Shown: positions 1-8,424 of the stretch, one piece after another | How positions within the stretch are numbered: the first letter of the stretch is position 1 | Layout: every line of letters starts with the position of its first letter | NCBI GenBank assembly: GCA_016223135.1 | Contig: JACRPQ010000015.1 | Location: 1-64,000, forward strand | From: Chloroflexota bacterium | Lineage (GTDB): Bacteria > Chloroflexota > Anaerolineae > Anaerolineales > Villigracilaceae | Direction of reading: 5' to 3' | DNA length: 64,000 nt | Position numbers and translations under genes: made by a program | The notes under the pieces: generated by a model | The model's input: only the letters and a program-made list of their open reading frames with translations | Told to the model about the DNA's origin: nothing | Database searches by the model: none

Positions 1-1
1 G

Positions 2-241
2 GGCAGTTACTCCATCGCGCCGGGGGCGAATGTCACCCCGCGCTGGGTGGGCGTGCAGAGCGGACCGGTGCGGGTGGTGAGCGACATTCCGGTCTTTGCC
101 TCGGAGCGTGTCTTCACCGTGCCGACCAACGCCTTCAACGAATTCATGGGCATCCCAGCCAACCAGCTCACCACCGAATACTGGTTCACCTGGTATGACT
201 CGGTGTATATGAATAATAGTGTGATGGTTAGCAAGCCATAA
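2..241 (+). CDS. C-terminal fragment of a surface/secreted repeat protein (5' end outside window)
   Basis: An open frame enters from the left edge and ends with TAA at 239-241. The visible 79 residues contain an ASERVF-like stretch, GIPANQLTTEYWF and TWYDSVYMNNSVMV. I recognise this pattern from C-terminal repeats of extracellular proteins in Chloroflexota, but I cannot name a family with certainty. The start and most of the protein lie upstream, so its function cannot be read. A strong terminator follows 20 bp downstream, so it ends its own transcription unit. Confidence 0.55.
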   Translation, partial: GSYSIAPGANVTPRWVGVQSGPVRVVSDIPVFASERVFTVPTNAFNEFMGIPANQLTTEYWFTWYDSVYMNNSVMVSKP

Positions 242-260
242 AATTCCCATATTCCACAAT

Positions 261-292
261 AAAGCCCCTCCAGGTCAATCCTGAGGGGCTTT
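261..292 (+). terminator. Rho-independent terminator
   Basis: AAAGCCCCTC (261-270) pairs perfectly with GAGGGGCTTT (283-292). Inside it an AGG/CCT extension is offset by one bulged C, and a T-rich stretch follows. It ends the transcript of the truncated upstream gene and separates it from the heme cluster. Confidence 0.85.
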
Positions 293-562
293 ATTGTTTA
301 TGGATTATCGTGTCACTACTGGATTGTCGCATCGAACTTTGCGTTGTAATACTCATTCTTTATTAAAGAAAACCTTCACAAATTTCTCTTGTGCTTGGGG
401 CTGTTTGAAAATACATTTACATCATTCATTTTCAGTACTTCACGAAAGCGTACGTTTGGGGTTCTCCCCTGAGTTTGCAGGTGTAACGCCCGATTCCATG
501 CTGCACACAGAACGCAATTTACGCAACGCCATCGTGATCTACTGATTCAAAAGCGACACTCC
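293..562. other. Intergenic region upstream of hemA, no convincing gene
   Basis: AT-richer than its surroundings. An 83-codon frame at 294-545 has no ribosome-binding site and no recognisable protein features, so I do not call it. The promoter of the heme cluster is expected here, but I found no -35/-10 pair good enough to report. Confidence 0.5.
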
Positions 563-1936
563 ATGCGCATCCTCGCCCTCGGACTCAATCACACCACTGC
601 CTCCATCGCCCTCCGCGAAAAACTGTCGCTGGGCGAAGACGCCGTTCGTTCGGCGCTCTCCCGCCTCTCCTGCGGAGGATCCGCCTCCGCCCTCGCCGAA
701 CTCGTCATTCTCTCCACCTGTAATCGCACCGAACTTTATGCCGTCTCCAGTCAGCCCGCCTTTGCTGAACTGGAGAATTTTTTGTCGGACGTCTGCGACG
801 TGCCAGTGAACGACTTTCGTCCGCACCTCTATCGTTACCGTGACGCAGACGCCGCCCGCCATCTCTTCGACGTGGCGGCGGGACTCGACTCGCTCGTCAT
901 CGGCGAGCCGCAGATTTTGGGACAAATCGTCCGTGCCCTTGAACTGGCGCGCGGGCAAAACATGGCGGGACCCGTCCTCAATCGCCTCTTCCAAGCCGCC
1001 ATTCACGCGGGCAAGCGCGCCCGCACCGAGACGCACATCAGCCGCAACCCCGCCTCGGTGTCGTCGCTTGCCGCGTCGCTCGCGGAGCGGGTTGTTCATC
1101 CGATTGCCGAAGCGCAGGTGGTGGTCATCGGCGCGGGAGAGATGGCGGAACTCGCCGTCGAGGCATTGCGGAAGCGCGGCGCGCAGAAAATTCTCGTCGT
1201 CAACCGCACGCTCGAACGCGCCTGCGCCCTCGCCGACCGTTGGGACGCGCAAGCCGCCACCTTCGAGAACCTGAACGACGCGCTCCTCTCCGCCGACATT
1301 CTGCTCTCGTCCACGGGCGCGCCGCATCTCATCCTGACCGAAGACATGGTGCGCGCCGCGATGACCGCCCGTCCTCACCGCCCGCTCGCGCTGATTGACA
1401 TCGCCGTCCCGCGCGACATTGACCCCGGCGCGGCGAATATCCCGCATGTCAAACTTTATGACATTGATAACCTGAACGCAAAACTCGAAGGCGCGCTTGC
1501 CGAACGCATGGCAGAAGTGCCGCAGGTCAAATCCATTCTCGATGAAGAGATCAAAGAATTTGAAGAATACATGAAATCGCTGGAAATGCTTCCGCTCATC
1601 GCCGACATCCGTCAGCGCGCCGAAACCATCCGCCGCGAAGAACTTGCCAAAACCCTGCGCCGCCTGCCCGACCTGACCGACGAAGAGCGCGCCCGCATCG
1701 AAGCCATGACTCAGGCGCTGGTCAAGCAAATTTTGCACGCGCCCACCCAACGTCTGCGCGCCGAAGCGTCCTCTCCACATGCGTCCGAATATGCCGCCGT
1801 CGCCCGCACATTATTTGGTTTGGATGATGGTATGCGCGGTCTTTCGGGCAAGCCATATGGAATTGAGTCAAACGTCGAAAGTCAAAGGTCGAATGTGATT
1901 TTTGACCTTCAACCTGCAACCGCCCCCGCCGACTGA
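563..1936 (+). CDS. hemA: Glutamyl-tRNA reductase
   Basis: NADPH-dependent reduction of glutamyl-tRNA(Glu) to glutamate-1-semialdehyde, first step of C5 tetrapyrrole synthesis in the cytoplasm. The N-terminal catalytic domain has STCNRTELY with the nucleophilic Cys at residue 53. The NADPH-binding region carries VIGAGEMAELAVEALRKRG and VVNRT, and a helical dimerisation tail follows. At 457 residues it is slightly long for the family. The last ~25 residues are low-complexity and are encoded by five 7 bp repeats (1864-1898), so the tail is probably repeat-derived. The ATG at 563 has only a weak upstream purine run. First gene of the heme cluster, 47 bp before hemC. Confidence 0.95.
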   Translation: MRILALGLNHTTASIALREKLSLGEDAVRSALSRLSCGGSASALAELVILSTCNRTELYAVSSQPAFAELENFLSDVCDVPVNDFRPHLYRYRDADAARHLFDVAAGLDSLVIGEPQILGQIVRALELARGQNMAGPVLNRLFQAAIHAGKRARTETHISRNPASVSSLAASLAERVVHPIAEAQVVVIGAGEMAELAVEALRKRGAQKILVVNRTLERACALADRWDAQAATFENLNDALLSADILLSSTGAPHLILTEDMVRAAMTARPHRPLALIDIAVPRDIDPGAANIPHVKLYDIDNLNAKLEGALAERMAEVPQVKSILDEEIKEFEEYMKSLEMLPLIADIRQRAETIRREELAKTLRRLPDLTDEERARIEAMTQALVKQILHAPTQRLRAEASSPHASEYAAVARTLFGLDDGMRGLSGKPYGIESNVESQRSNVIFDLQPATAPAD

Positions 1937-1983
1937 TCACTGATTACTGCTCACTGATTACTGATCACTGCTCACTGGCAACT
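1935..1983. repeat. Heptamer tandem tract (ACTGATC/ACTGATT type) between hemA and hemC
   Basis: Degenerate 7 bp units of the form ACTGATY or ACTGCTC fill the whole spacer from the hemA stop codon to the hemC start. The same family recurs at 2733-2760, 2889-2953, 8104-8152 and 8371-8423. Confidence 0.85.
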
Positions 1984-2907
1984 ATGAAACTCACCTTCGC
2001 CACCCGCCCCTCCGCCCTCGCCCGCTGGCAAACACAGTGGGTCATCCACGCTTTGCAAGCGCTTCATCCGAATCTCGAATGCGAAGAAAAAATCATCACG
2101 ACGCAGGGCGACAAAATTCTCGACAAGCCCCTGCCCGAAATCGGCGGCAAGGGACTCTTCACGCAGGAACTCGAATCGGAATTGCTTTCGGGCGCGGTGC
2201 ATTGCGCGGTTCACTCGCTCAAGGACTTGCCCGTTGATAACCCCGCTGGCTTGACCATTGGATGTATCCCCGCGCGAGCCGAAGCGCGTGACGCGCTGAT
2301 TAGTAGAGCAAATCTGAGACTTGCGGAACTCCCTCCCAACGCTTCCATCGGGACCTCGAGCCTGCGCCGCGCCGCCCAACTCCTTTCCCTCCGCCCAGAC
2401 CTTCGCCTCCTGCCCCTGCGCGGCAACGTGGACACGCGCGTCCGCAAAGCCCTCGACGGTCAATACGACGCCATCATTCTCGCGGGCGCGGGGCTGACCC
2501 GTCTCGGCTTGGACTCTCACGTCACCGAATGGCTCTCGCTCGATGTGATGCTCCCCGCGCCTGGGCAGGGCGCGCTCGCCGTCCAATGCCGCGCCGACGA
2601 CGCGACCACGCTCGAAATTCTCTCCGCGCTCGAAGATGTGTCCACGCGCAAGTGTGTGACAGCCGAACGGGCGTTTTTGCAGGGGCTGGGGGGAGGGTGC
2701 GCGGTGCCAGTTGCCGCTTACGCGGAAGTGGTCAGTGATCAGTTATCAGTGATCAGTCTGACGGGATTGGTGATTTCGGAAGATGGGAAGAAGGTTGTGA
2801 AAGTAAGTGGTGAAGGCATGGACGCGCTTGAACTGGGCAAAGCGCTCGCACAGCAAGCCATTCAAAACGGCGCAGACGAAATCCTCAAACTGATTACTGC
2901 CCACTGA
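1984..2907 (+). CDS. hemC: Porphobilinogen deaminase (hydroxymethylbilane synthase)
   Basis: Polymerises four porphobilinogens to hydroxymethylbilane. Domain 1 starts with FATRPSALARWQT and has the TTQGDKILDKPLPEIGGKG substrate-binding segment and VHSLKDLP. The dipyrromethane-cofactor cysteine is C239 in GLGGGCAVPV. Length 307 is normal. In the C-terminal domain, residues about 250-259 (VVSDQLSVIS) are encoded by an inverted heptamer tract at 2733-2760, an in-frame insertion in a region where length variation is tolerated. The final codons and the TGA stop are also supplied by the heptamer tract that starts at 2889. Confidence 0.95.
   Translation: MKLTFATRPSALARWQTQWVIHALQALHPNLECEEKIITTQGDKILDKPLPEIGGKGLFTQELESELLSGAVHCAVHSLKDLPVDNPAGLTIGCIPARAEARDALISRANLRLAELPPNASIGTSSLRRAAQLLSLRPDLRLLPLRGNVDTRVRKALDGQYDAIILAGAGLTRLGLDSHVTEWLSLDVMLPAPGQGALAVQCRADDATTLEILSALEDVSTRKCVTAERAFLQGLGGGCAVPVAAYAEVVSDQLSVISLTGLVISEDGKKVVKVSGEGMDALELGKALAQQAIQNGADEILKLITAH
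2733..2760. repeat. Heptamer tract inside hemC (inverted orientation)
   Basis: Four 7 bp units CAGTGAT/CAGTTAT, the reverse complement of the intergenic ACTGATC family, read in frame within hemC. Confidence 0.8.
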
Positions 2908-2953
2908 TTTACTGATCACTGATTACTGATCACTGATTACTTGTTCACTGATG
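2889..2953. repeat. Heptamer tract, hemC 3' end to hemD
   Basis: About nine ACTGATY-type units. The first two encode the hemC C-terminus, the TGA stop is part of a unit, and the tract ends at the hemD start codon. Confidence 0.85.
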
Positions 2954-3769
2954 ACCATGAAAATCCTCATCACCCGCCCCCGCGCCCAAGCCGACGACTT
3001 CGCAGACAAACTGCGTTCTGCGGGGTTTGAACCGATTCTTTTTCCCGTCATTGAAATCCAACCGATTGAGAACAATATCGCGCTGGAACGCGCTCTTGAA
3101 AAATTGAACTGCTATGAATGGGTGGTGTTTACGTCGGTCAATGCGGTGGATGCGGTGTTTTTGCCCCCCTCGTCCCTTCGGGACACTCCCCCCATTTTCA
3201 AAGAAAATGGGGGGAGTTGGAGGGGGGCGAAGATCGCCGCCATCGGACCCAAAACCGCCGAGGCGCTCCGCAAGCGCAGCATTGAACCCGACTTTGTCCC
3301 TGACGAATACGTCGCTGAAGCCATCCTGCCTGGGCTGGGAGATTTGCAAGGCAAATGGGTTTTGCTCCCGCGCGCCGAAATCGCCCGCGCCGACCTGCCC
3401 GAAGCGATTGCCAAAGCGGGCGGCATTCCACATGAGATTATTGTTTATCGAACATTGCCCGCAACCGTTGACCCCAACGGTTTGAATGCGCTCAAAAGCG
3501 GCGTGGACGTGGTCACCTTTACCAGCGCGTCCACTGTGGAAAACTTCGTTGCCATCTGCAAACAAAACCGCCTCGACCCGCTGAACCTGCCGAACAATCC
3601 GCTCATCGCCTGCATTGGACCCATCACAGAACAAGCCGCGCGGGAGGCAGGCTTTGAGAATGTTGTTGTTGCAGAGGAATACACGACTGATGGATTGGTT
3701 GAGGAAATAGTAAACAGGTACACAAGTAGACAAGTAGACAGGTACACAAGTAGACAAGTAAACGGGTGA
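2951..3769 (+). CDS. hemD: Uroporphyrinogen-III synthase
   Basis: Cyclises hydroxymethylbilane to uroporphyrinogen III with D-ring inversion. The fold is recognised by [17 protein letters not shown] at the N-terminus, [36 protein letters not shown] near the end and [16 protein letters not shown]. Residues ~72-93 ([20 protein letters not shown]) are encoded by a GC-rich palindrome at 3164-3228 inserted in frame just before the [11 protein letters not shown] helix. The C-terminus ([17 protein letters not shown]) is read from an octamer tract. ATG at 2951 or the next ATG at 2957 are both possible. Confidence 0.88.
   Translation: MTMKILITRPRAQADDFADKLRSAGFEPILFPVIEIQPIENNIALERALEKLNCYEWVVFTSVNAVDAVFLPPSSLRDTPPIFKENGGSWRGAKIAAIGPKTAEALRKRSIEPDFVPDEYVAEAILPGLGDLQGKWVLLPRAEIARADLPEAIAKAGGIPHEIIVYRTLPATVDPNGLNALKSGVDVVTFTSASTVENFVAICKQNRLDPLNLPNNPLIACIGPITEQAAREAGFENVVVAEEYTTDGLVEEIVNRYTSRQVDRYTSRQVNG
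3164..3228. repeat. In-frame GC-rich palindromic repeat inside hemD (family P1)
   Basis: Outer arms CCCCCCTC/GAGGGGGG and inner arms CTCCCCCCATTTTC/GAAAATGGGGGGAG form a long hairpin. The reverse complement closely matches 47591-47654 in the xanthine dehydrogenase gene, including the asymmetric GTCCCTTCGGGACA part. This is therefore a dispersed element, not a normal hemD segment. Confidence 0.85.
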
Positions 3770-3804
3770 CGTGTGTACCTGTATACCTGTGTACCTGTGT
3801 ACAC
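3711..3804. repeat. Octamer tandem tract, head-to-head, between hemD and hemB
   Basis: 8 bp units of ACAGGTAC/ACAAGTAG type on the left switch to their reverse complement (CTGTGTAC type) near 3769. The tract as a whole can therefore fold into a long hairpin. The left half encodes the hemD C-terminus. Same family at 7848-7953 and 62063-62120. Confidence 0.85.
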
Positions 3805-3818
3805 CTTACGGAGGCGCC

Positions 3819-4862
3819 ATGACTATGCTTGAACTCGAACGAACAAAATCAATTACCAATTACCAATCACTAATTTCCCGTCCGCGAAGATTACGCGCCA
3901 CCCCCGCCCTGCGCGCCATGATCCGCGAGACGGAACTCAACCCGCGCGATTTCATCTATCCGCTCTTCGTGCGGCACGGGACGGGACGAACCGCCATCGA
4001 CTCGATGCCTGGCGTGTATCAACTGTCAGTGGAGGAAGCGGTTCGGGAGGCGGAAGCCGCCATGAGGTCGGGTGTGAACGCGGTGATTTTGTTTGGAATC
4101 CCCGCGCACAAAGACCCTGTCGGGCTGGAGAATTTCGCCGACGATGGAATCGTCCAGCAGGCGATTCGCGCCATCAAGAAGGAAATCCCTGAGATGGTTG
4201 TGGTGACCGATGTGTGCCTGTGCGAGTACACGGATCATGGACACTGCGGCATTTTGAATACGGGCGAACATTTTCACGCGGGCTTGCCTGAGGGCTACGT
4301 GCTGAACGACCCGACGCTGGACGTGCTGGCGAAGGTGGCGGTCTCGCACGCTGAGTGCGGCGCGGACATTGTTGCGCCGAGCGGCATGATGGACGGCATG
4401 GTGGCGGCGATCCGCGCAGGCTTGGATGAGGCGGGGTACGAGAACACGCCCATTTTGTCGTATGCCGTGAAATATGCGTCGTCGTTTTACGGTCCGTTCC
4501 GCGATGCGGCGGAAGGCGCGCCAAAATTTGGCGACAGGAAATCGCACCAGATGGATCCCGCCAACGTGCGTGAGGCTCTGCGCGAAGCCGCACTGGACGT
4601 GGAAGAAGGCGCGGACATGCTGATGGTCAAACCCGCGCTGGCGTATCTCGATGTGATCCGCGTGGTGAAGGATGCCTTTCCTGAGTTGCCGATGGCGGCG
4701 TACAACGTCAGCGGCGAGTACGCCATGATTAAGGCTGCCGCCGCGAACGGCTGGGTGGACGAAGCGAAGGTCACGCTCGAAACGCTGACCGCCATCAAGC
4801 GCGCAGGCGCCGATGTGATTATCACCTATCATGCCGTAGATGCGGCGAAGTGGTTGAAGTAA
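3819..4862 (+). CDS. hemB: Delta-aminolevulinic acid dehydratase (porphobilinogen synthase)
   Basis: Condenses two 5-aminolevulinates to porphobilinogen. The cysteine-rich zinc site [14 protein letters not shown] marks the Zn-dependent class. The first Schiff-base segment is [16 protein letters not shown] and the second is [11 protein letters not shown] with K271. Length 347 is slightly above the usual ~325. The excess is an N-terminal extension containing [10 protein letters not shown], encoded by ATTACCA heptamers (about 3852-3872). I chose the ATG at 3819 because a GGAGG lies just upstream at the usual distance. An upstream in-frame extension would be translated from repeat DNA. Confidence 0.95.
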   Translation: MTMLELERTKSITNYQSLISRPRRLRATPALRAMIRETELNPRDFIYPLFVRHGTGRTAIDSMPGVYQLSVEEAVREAEAAMRSGVNAVILFGIPAHKDPVGLENFADDGIVQQAIRAIKKEIPEMVVVTDVCLCEYTDHGHCGILNTGEHFHAGLPEGYVLNDPTLDVLAKVAVSHAECGADIVAPSGMMDGMVAAIRAGLDEAGYENTPILSYAVKYASSFYGPFRDAAEGAPKFGDRKSHQMDPANVREALREAALDVEEGADMLMVKPALAYLDVIRVVKDAFPELPMAAYNVSGEYAMIKAAAANGWVDEAKVTLETLTAIKRAGADVIITYHAVDAAKWLK

Positions 4863-4904
4863 TTGGTAATTGGTAATTACCATTTACCAATTACCAATTA
4901 CCAA
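4861..4904. repeat. ATTACCA heptamer tract, head-to-head, after hemB
   Basis: TTGGTAA units switch to TTACCAA units around 4879, giving a perfect-looking hairpin. It directly follows the hemB stop and precedes the ribosome-binding site of the radical SAM gene. Confidence 0.85.
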
Positions 4905-4917
4905 AAAAGGAGACAAA

Positions 4918-6081
4918 ATGACTTTGGAGACTCTCTCCCCCCGCGCCGCCGCTGAACGGTCACTGCACAACGAACGCATGACCCACGCCGATTTCAATCT
5001 CGCTCCCTTCACCATCGCTTGGGAGGTGACACGCGCCTGCGCGTATGCCTGCGTCCATTGCCGCGCGGATGCGATGCACACACCCGACCCGAATGAGTTG
5101 ACCACGGAAGAATCGTTGCGCCTCATTGACCGTCTGGCGGAGTTCGGTTCCCCGATCCTGATCTTCACGGGCGGCGACCCGATGATGCGCAAGGATCTGC
5201 ATGAGTTGATTGCCTATGCCGCGCAAAAGGGACTGCGCTGCTCGTTGACGCCCACCGCCACTGCCCTGCCCACCACGGCGCGGCTTGAGAAAGTTCGCGA
5301 TGCAGGCATTCGCCGCATTGCGCTCTCGCTCGATGCGCCGCGTCCCGAAATCCACGACAATTTCCGCCAGGTCAAAGGTTCGTGGCAGCGCACCATGGAT
5401 ATCCTTCACCGCGCCCAGTCCATCGGGGTGAGCGTGCAGGTCAACACCACGGTGGCAAAACATAATGTGGATATTTTAGATGAAATGGTTCCCTTCCTGC
5501 AGGAAGTTGGAGCAGTGCAATGGTCGCTGTTCTTCCTTGTCCCTACAGGACGCGCGCAAGCAGAAAATATGATCTCCCCCGAACAACACGAGCGCGTTTT
5601 CAACTGGCTGTATGACCTTTCAAAGACTGCCCCCTTCGATATCAAAGCCACCGCCGCGCCGATGTACCGCCGCGTTGCCATCGAGCGTAAACGCGCGGAG
5701 CAGGGCGGTGGTAAACCCGTCACTTTTCAGGGCGCTGGCTTTCAATATGCGGATGGACTCAACCGCCCGACGCGCGGCGTCAATGACGGCAACGGATTTC
5801 TATTCATCTCCCACATCGGCGAAATTCAACCCTCTGGCTTTTTGCCGATTACCGCTGGCAACGTCCGCACGGACGATGTGGTGGAGGTCTATCGTCATTC
5901 GCAATTGTTCACCGATTTGCGCGACCCCAACAAACTCAAAGGGCGCTGCGGCATCTGCGAATATCGCGATGTCTGCGGAGGTCAGCGCGGGCGCGCCTAT
6001 GGCGTAACTGGAGATTATCTCGAGTCCGACCCCGCCTGTTTGTATATTCCCAAAGTAAATCAGCGTCCCGAAGGTTTGTAA
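4918..6081 (+). CDS. Radical SAM/SPASM protein (TIGR04053-like) in heme cluster
   Basis: The 4Fe-4S/SAM motif is C41-x3-C45-x2-C48 in WEVTRACAYACVHCRADA. It is followed by TGGDP and SLDAPRPEIHDNFR. A C-terminal SPASM-like cysteine cluster is visible in GRCGICEYRDVCGG. The overall pattern (DFNLAPF, WSLFFLVPTGRAQAEN) fits the TIGR04053 radical SAM/SPASM group, relatives of the NirJ/AhbD heme-modifying enzymes. Substrate unknown. Its place between hemB and hemQ suggests a tetrapyrrole-related role, which is inference. The start at 4918 has a strong AAGGAG ribosome-binding site. 387 residues. Confidence 0.85.
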   Translation: MTLETLSPRAAAERSLHNERMTHADFNLAPFTIAWEVTRACAYACVHCRADAMHTPDPNELTTEESLRLIDRLAEFGSPILIFTGGDPMMRKDLHELIAYAAQKGLRCSLTPTATALPTTARLEKVRDAGIRRIALSLDAPRPEIHDNFRQVKGSWQRTMDILHRAQSIGVSVQVNTTVAKHNVDILDEMVPFLQEVGAVQWSLFFLVPTGRAQAENMISPEQHERVFNWLYDLSKTAPFDIKATAAPMYRRVAIERKRAEQGGGKPVTFQGAGFQYADGLNRPTRGVNDGNGFLFISHIGEIQPSGFLPITAGNVRTDDVVEVYRHSQLFTDLRDPNKLKGRCGICEYRDVCGGQRGRAYGVTGDYLESDPACLYIPKVNQRPEGL

Positions 6082-6118
6082 AATTCAGCATGCGTATTCC
6101 CATAAAACCTTCGGGACG
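6064..6118 (+). terminator. Inverted repeat across the radical SAM stop codon, possible terminator or attenuator
   Basis: CGTCCCGAAGGTTT (6064-6077) and AAACCTTCGGGACG (6105-6118) are perfect 14 bp complements with a 27 nt loop. A TTTATC follows. The left arm is coding and the right arm lies just before the hemQ ribosome-binding site, so it could dampen read-through into hemQ or stabilise mRNA. Confidence 0.5.
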
Positions 6119-6141
6119 TTTATCGAATACAAGGAGCGTAA

Positions 6142-6837
6142 ATGACAACGGATACCACCGAACAATCTCAGCGCACGTTCAACCACTACGCTTTATTTTC
6201 CTTCAAGGATGCTTATTGGTCTCTGAGCGCGGATGAACGTGCGGACTTCCACAAGAACTGGCTGGCTGCTTTGCGCGCTTCCGCCCAAAAAGTGGACCTG
6301 TATCAAGGTACTGAACATGATGTGGACTTGATCGTCTGGTCTGCCTTAACGGTAAAAGACAATCAGGACGCGGCTGTCTTCTTTGAAAAATTTGCAAAAG
6401 CGCTGACGCCCTATCGTCACCTGCTCGAGCAAAAGGATTCGCTCTGGGGGTTTACACGCCCGTCGCAATATTCAAAGGCTCGCTCCAAACAGGAAATTGA
6501 CCCGTTCTCCGATGAGCGCAAACCATACTTGATCATTTATCCGTTTTCCAAAACGACTGAATGGTACCTGATGAGCCGTGAGGCGCGTCAGGGCATGATG
6601 AACGAACACATCCGCATCGGCAAGCAATACGAAGACATCAGCCAATTGCTGCTTTATTCCTTTGGCTTGCAGAACCAGGAATTTGTCGTAGTGTACGAGA
6701 CCGACGACCTGACCCGCTTCTCGGATCTGGTCAATGAACTGCGCGACACCGAAGCGCGCCGCTACACCCTGCGCGATACGCCCTTGCATACCGCCATCTA
6801 TCATCCCGCCGATGCGACCCTTGCCTTATGGAAATGA
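6142..6837 (+). CDS. hemQ: Coproheme decarboxylase (HemQ/ChdC, chlorite-dismutase family)
   Basis: Oxidatively decarboxylates coproheme III to heme b in the coproporphyrin-dependent pathway. The ChdC-type YPFSK motif contains the expected catalytic Tyr at residue 133 (Firmicutes enzymes have YPMxK). The proximal-His segment is MMNEHIRIGKQY with His156. The loop between them is about four residues shorter than in the Firmicutes sequences I recall. 231 residues, normal for the family. The ATG at 6142 follows AAGGAG. A chlorite dismutase would carry a distal Arg in another context; the hem neighbours favour ChdC. Overlaps hemE by 4 bp. Confidence 0.88.
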   Translation: MTTDTTEQSQRTFNHYALFSFKDAYWSLSADERADFHKNWLAALRASAQKVDLYQGTEHDVDLIVWSALTVKDNQDAAVFFEKFAKALTPYRHLLEQKDSLWGFTRPSQYSKARSKQEIDPFSDERKPYLIIYPFSKTTEWYLMSREARQGMMNEHIRIGKQYEDISQLLLYSFGLQNQEFVVVYETDDLTRFSDLVNELRDTEARRYTLRDTPLHTAIYHPADATLALWK

Positions 6838-7904
6838 ACAGCCGTTTTTTACAAGCCTGTCAACGCAAACCCGTTGACGCAACTCCCGTCTGGTTCATGC
6901 GCCAGGCGGGACGTTACATGCCCGAATACCGCGCCATCCGCGAGAAGTATTCCCTGCTCGAAATTTGTTACCAGCCCGAACTCGCCGCCGAAGTGACGCT
7001 TCAACCTGTCCGCGCCTTTGGGGTGGATGCGGCGATTCTCTTCGCCGATATTTTGCTGCCCGCCATTCCGCTGGGCGTCGGTTTGGAGTTTGCCAAGGGC
7101 GAAGGTCCCGTCTTGCAGAATCCTGTCCGCACGCTGGACGATGTCAGGGCGTTGAGACCTGTCAACGCAGAATCAGATCTCGGCTACGTCATGGAAGCGA
7201 TCCGCATCCTGCGCAGGGAACTCACGGACACTCCGCTCATCGGCTTTTGCGGCGCACCGTTCACGGTCGCATCCTATATCATCGAAGGCGGGTCGTCGCG
7301 CGAATTCCTCAAGACCAAAACGATGATGTATTCCGCGCCTGACGTTTTCCATGCCCTGATGGACAAACTCGCCGATGTGTTGAGCGATTACCTCACGGCG
7401 CAGATTCGCGCGGGGGCGCAGGCGGTGCAGGTCTTTGATTCGTGGGTCGGCGCGCTTAGCCCGTCGGATTATGAAGCGTTCGTTTTGCCCTATTCGCAAA
7501 AGGTGTTGGCGGCGGCGAAGAACGAAGGCGTCCCCGTCATCCACTTCGGGACGAACACGACGACGCTACTGCCATTGATGAAACGCGCGGGCGGCGACGT
7601 GATCGGACTCGACTGGCGCATCCCACTTGACGATGGCTGGTCTCTGCTCGGAGACGATGTCGCCGTTCAAGGGAATCTTGACCCCATCGCGCTCTTCGCG
7701 CCTCTCCCTGAACTCAAAGCGCGCGTGCATGATGTCCTGCGCCGCGCAGACGGCAGACCTGGTCACATCTTCAATTTGGGTCATGGCATCTTGCAACACA
7801 CGCCCGTTGACAACGTGAAGGCGGTTGTGGATATGGTGCATGAGTACGTACACACAGGTACACAGGTACACAGGTACACAGGTACACAAGTGACACGTAG
7901 ATAA
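6834..7904 (+). CDS. hemE: Uroporphyrinogen decarboxylase
   Basis: Decarboxylates uroporphyrinogen III to coproporphyrinogen III. Signature PVWFMRQAGRYMPEYR at the N-terminus, FADILLP, GFCGAPFTVASY, and FDSWVGALSPSDYEAF. The ATG at 6834 overlaps the hemQ stop as ATGA. The in-frame ATG at 6828 is the alternative. The last ~20 residues ([17 protein letters not shown]) are read straight from the ACAGGTAC octamer tract and look like a repeat-derived tail beyond the usual end at VHEYV. Confidence 0.95.
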   Translation: MNSRFLQACQRKPVDATPVWFMRQAGRYMPEYRAIREKYSLLEICYQPELAAEVTLQPVRAFGVDAAILFADILLPAIPLGVGLEFAKGEGPVLQNPVRTLDDVRALRPVNAESDLGYVMEAIRILRRELTDTPLIGFCGAPFTVASYIIEGGSSREFLKTKTMMYSAPDVFHALMDKLADVLSDYLTAQIRAGAQAVQVFDSWVGALSPSDYEAFVLPYSQKVLAAAKNEGVPVIHFGTNTTTLLPLMKRAGGDVIGLDWRIPLDDGWSLLGDDVAVQGNLDPIALFAPLPELKARVHDVLRRADGRPGHIFNLGHGILQHTPVDNVKAVVDMVHEYVHTGTQVHRYTGTQVTRR

Positions 7905-7953
7905 GGAACTTGTTTACCTGTCTACTTGTCTACGTGTGTACTTGTCTACTCAC
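7848..7953. repeat. Octamer tandem tract, head-to-head, hemE end to DUF4491 gene
   Basis: ACACAGGT/ACAGGTAC units up to about 7890, then reverse-complement TACCTGTC/TACTTGTC units. Encodes the tail of HemE and fills the spacer. Confidence 0.85.
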
Positions 7954-7966
7954 TCATGGAGCATAC

Positions 7967-8377
7967 ATGGAAATCAATACTCTCGGTCTCACCGCCGCGC
8001 TCACCGCCTTCCTCTCCATCTGGCTTGGACACGTCGCCGTCCGCAAAATCGAAGCGACATCGCGTACCATTTGGATTCCAACTATCACCGCGCTTGCACT
8101 TGGACTGATCACTGAATACTGTTCACTGATCACTGATAACTTGTCACTGAAAACCGCCCTCGGCATTCTCGGCGTCACCCTGCTCTGGGACGCGTTCGAA
8201 CTCCACCGCCAGGAAAAGCGCGTCAAACATGGACATGCCCCCGCTAATCCGAACAACCCGCGCCATGCCAAAATCCTTGCGGAACATTCCACCGCCACCA
8301 CCCTCGACCTCCTCAAACGCGACCCCGTCGGGCGCCCCGTCCCTCCCGACGAAGCGCCTAAACTCATCACCCACTGA
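7967..8377 (+). CDS. DUF4491-like membrane protein (first of a tandem pair)
   Basis: 136 residues. The N-terminal hydrophobic helix (TAALTAFLSIWLGHVAV) and another around ALALGLI/TALGILGVTLLWDAF resemble the DUF4491 layout. The motif ELHRQEKRVKHGHAPANPNN matches the family end (WSxxEL.EQ..RV..GWFPxNP). Function unknown. A stretch of seven heptamers (8104-8152) encodes LITEYCSLITDNLSL in the loop or start of the second half. ATG 7967 is preceded by GGAG; the upstream frame is repeat DNA. Stop supplied by the CACTGA repeat unit. Confidence 0.65.
   Translation: MEINTLGLTAALTAFLSIWLGHVAVRKIEATSRTIWIPTITALALGLITEYCSLITDNLSLKTALGILGVTLLWDAFELHRQEKRVKHGHAPANPNNPRHAKILAEHSTATTLDLLKRDPVGRPVPPDEAPKLITH
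8104..8152. repeat. Seven ACTGATC-type heptamers inside a DUF4491-like gene
   Basis: Seven consecutive 7 bp units (49 bp) translated in frame. Confidence 0.8.
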
Positions 8378-8423
8378 TCACTGCCCACTGATAACTGTTC
8401 ACTGATCACTGATTACTGATAAC
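8371..8423. repeat. ACTGATC heptamer tract between the two DUF4491 genes
   Basis: Continuous 7 bp units run from the last codons of the upstream gene to the ATG of the next gene. Confidence 0.8.
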
Positions 8424-8424
8424 C

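Noticed and set aside
294-545. 83-codon frame before hemA
   Set aside because: No ribosome-binding site, odd composition, overlaps the terminator tail.
539-1780. 413-codon frame on the minus strand opposite hemA
   Set aside because: Arises from GC-rich codon bias of hemA, which has clear motifs; the antisense product shows none.
6142-6837. True chlorite dismutase
   Set aside because: The YPFSK motif and heme-cluster context fit coproheme decarboxylase better.
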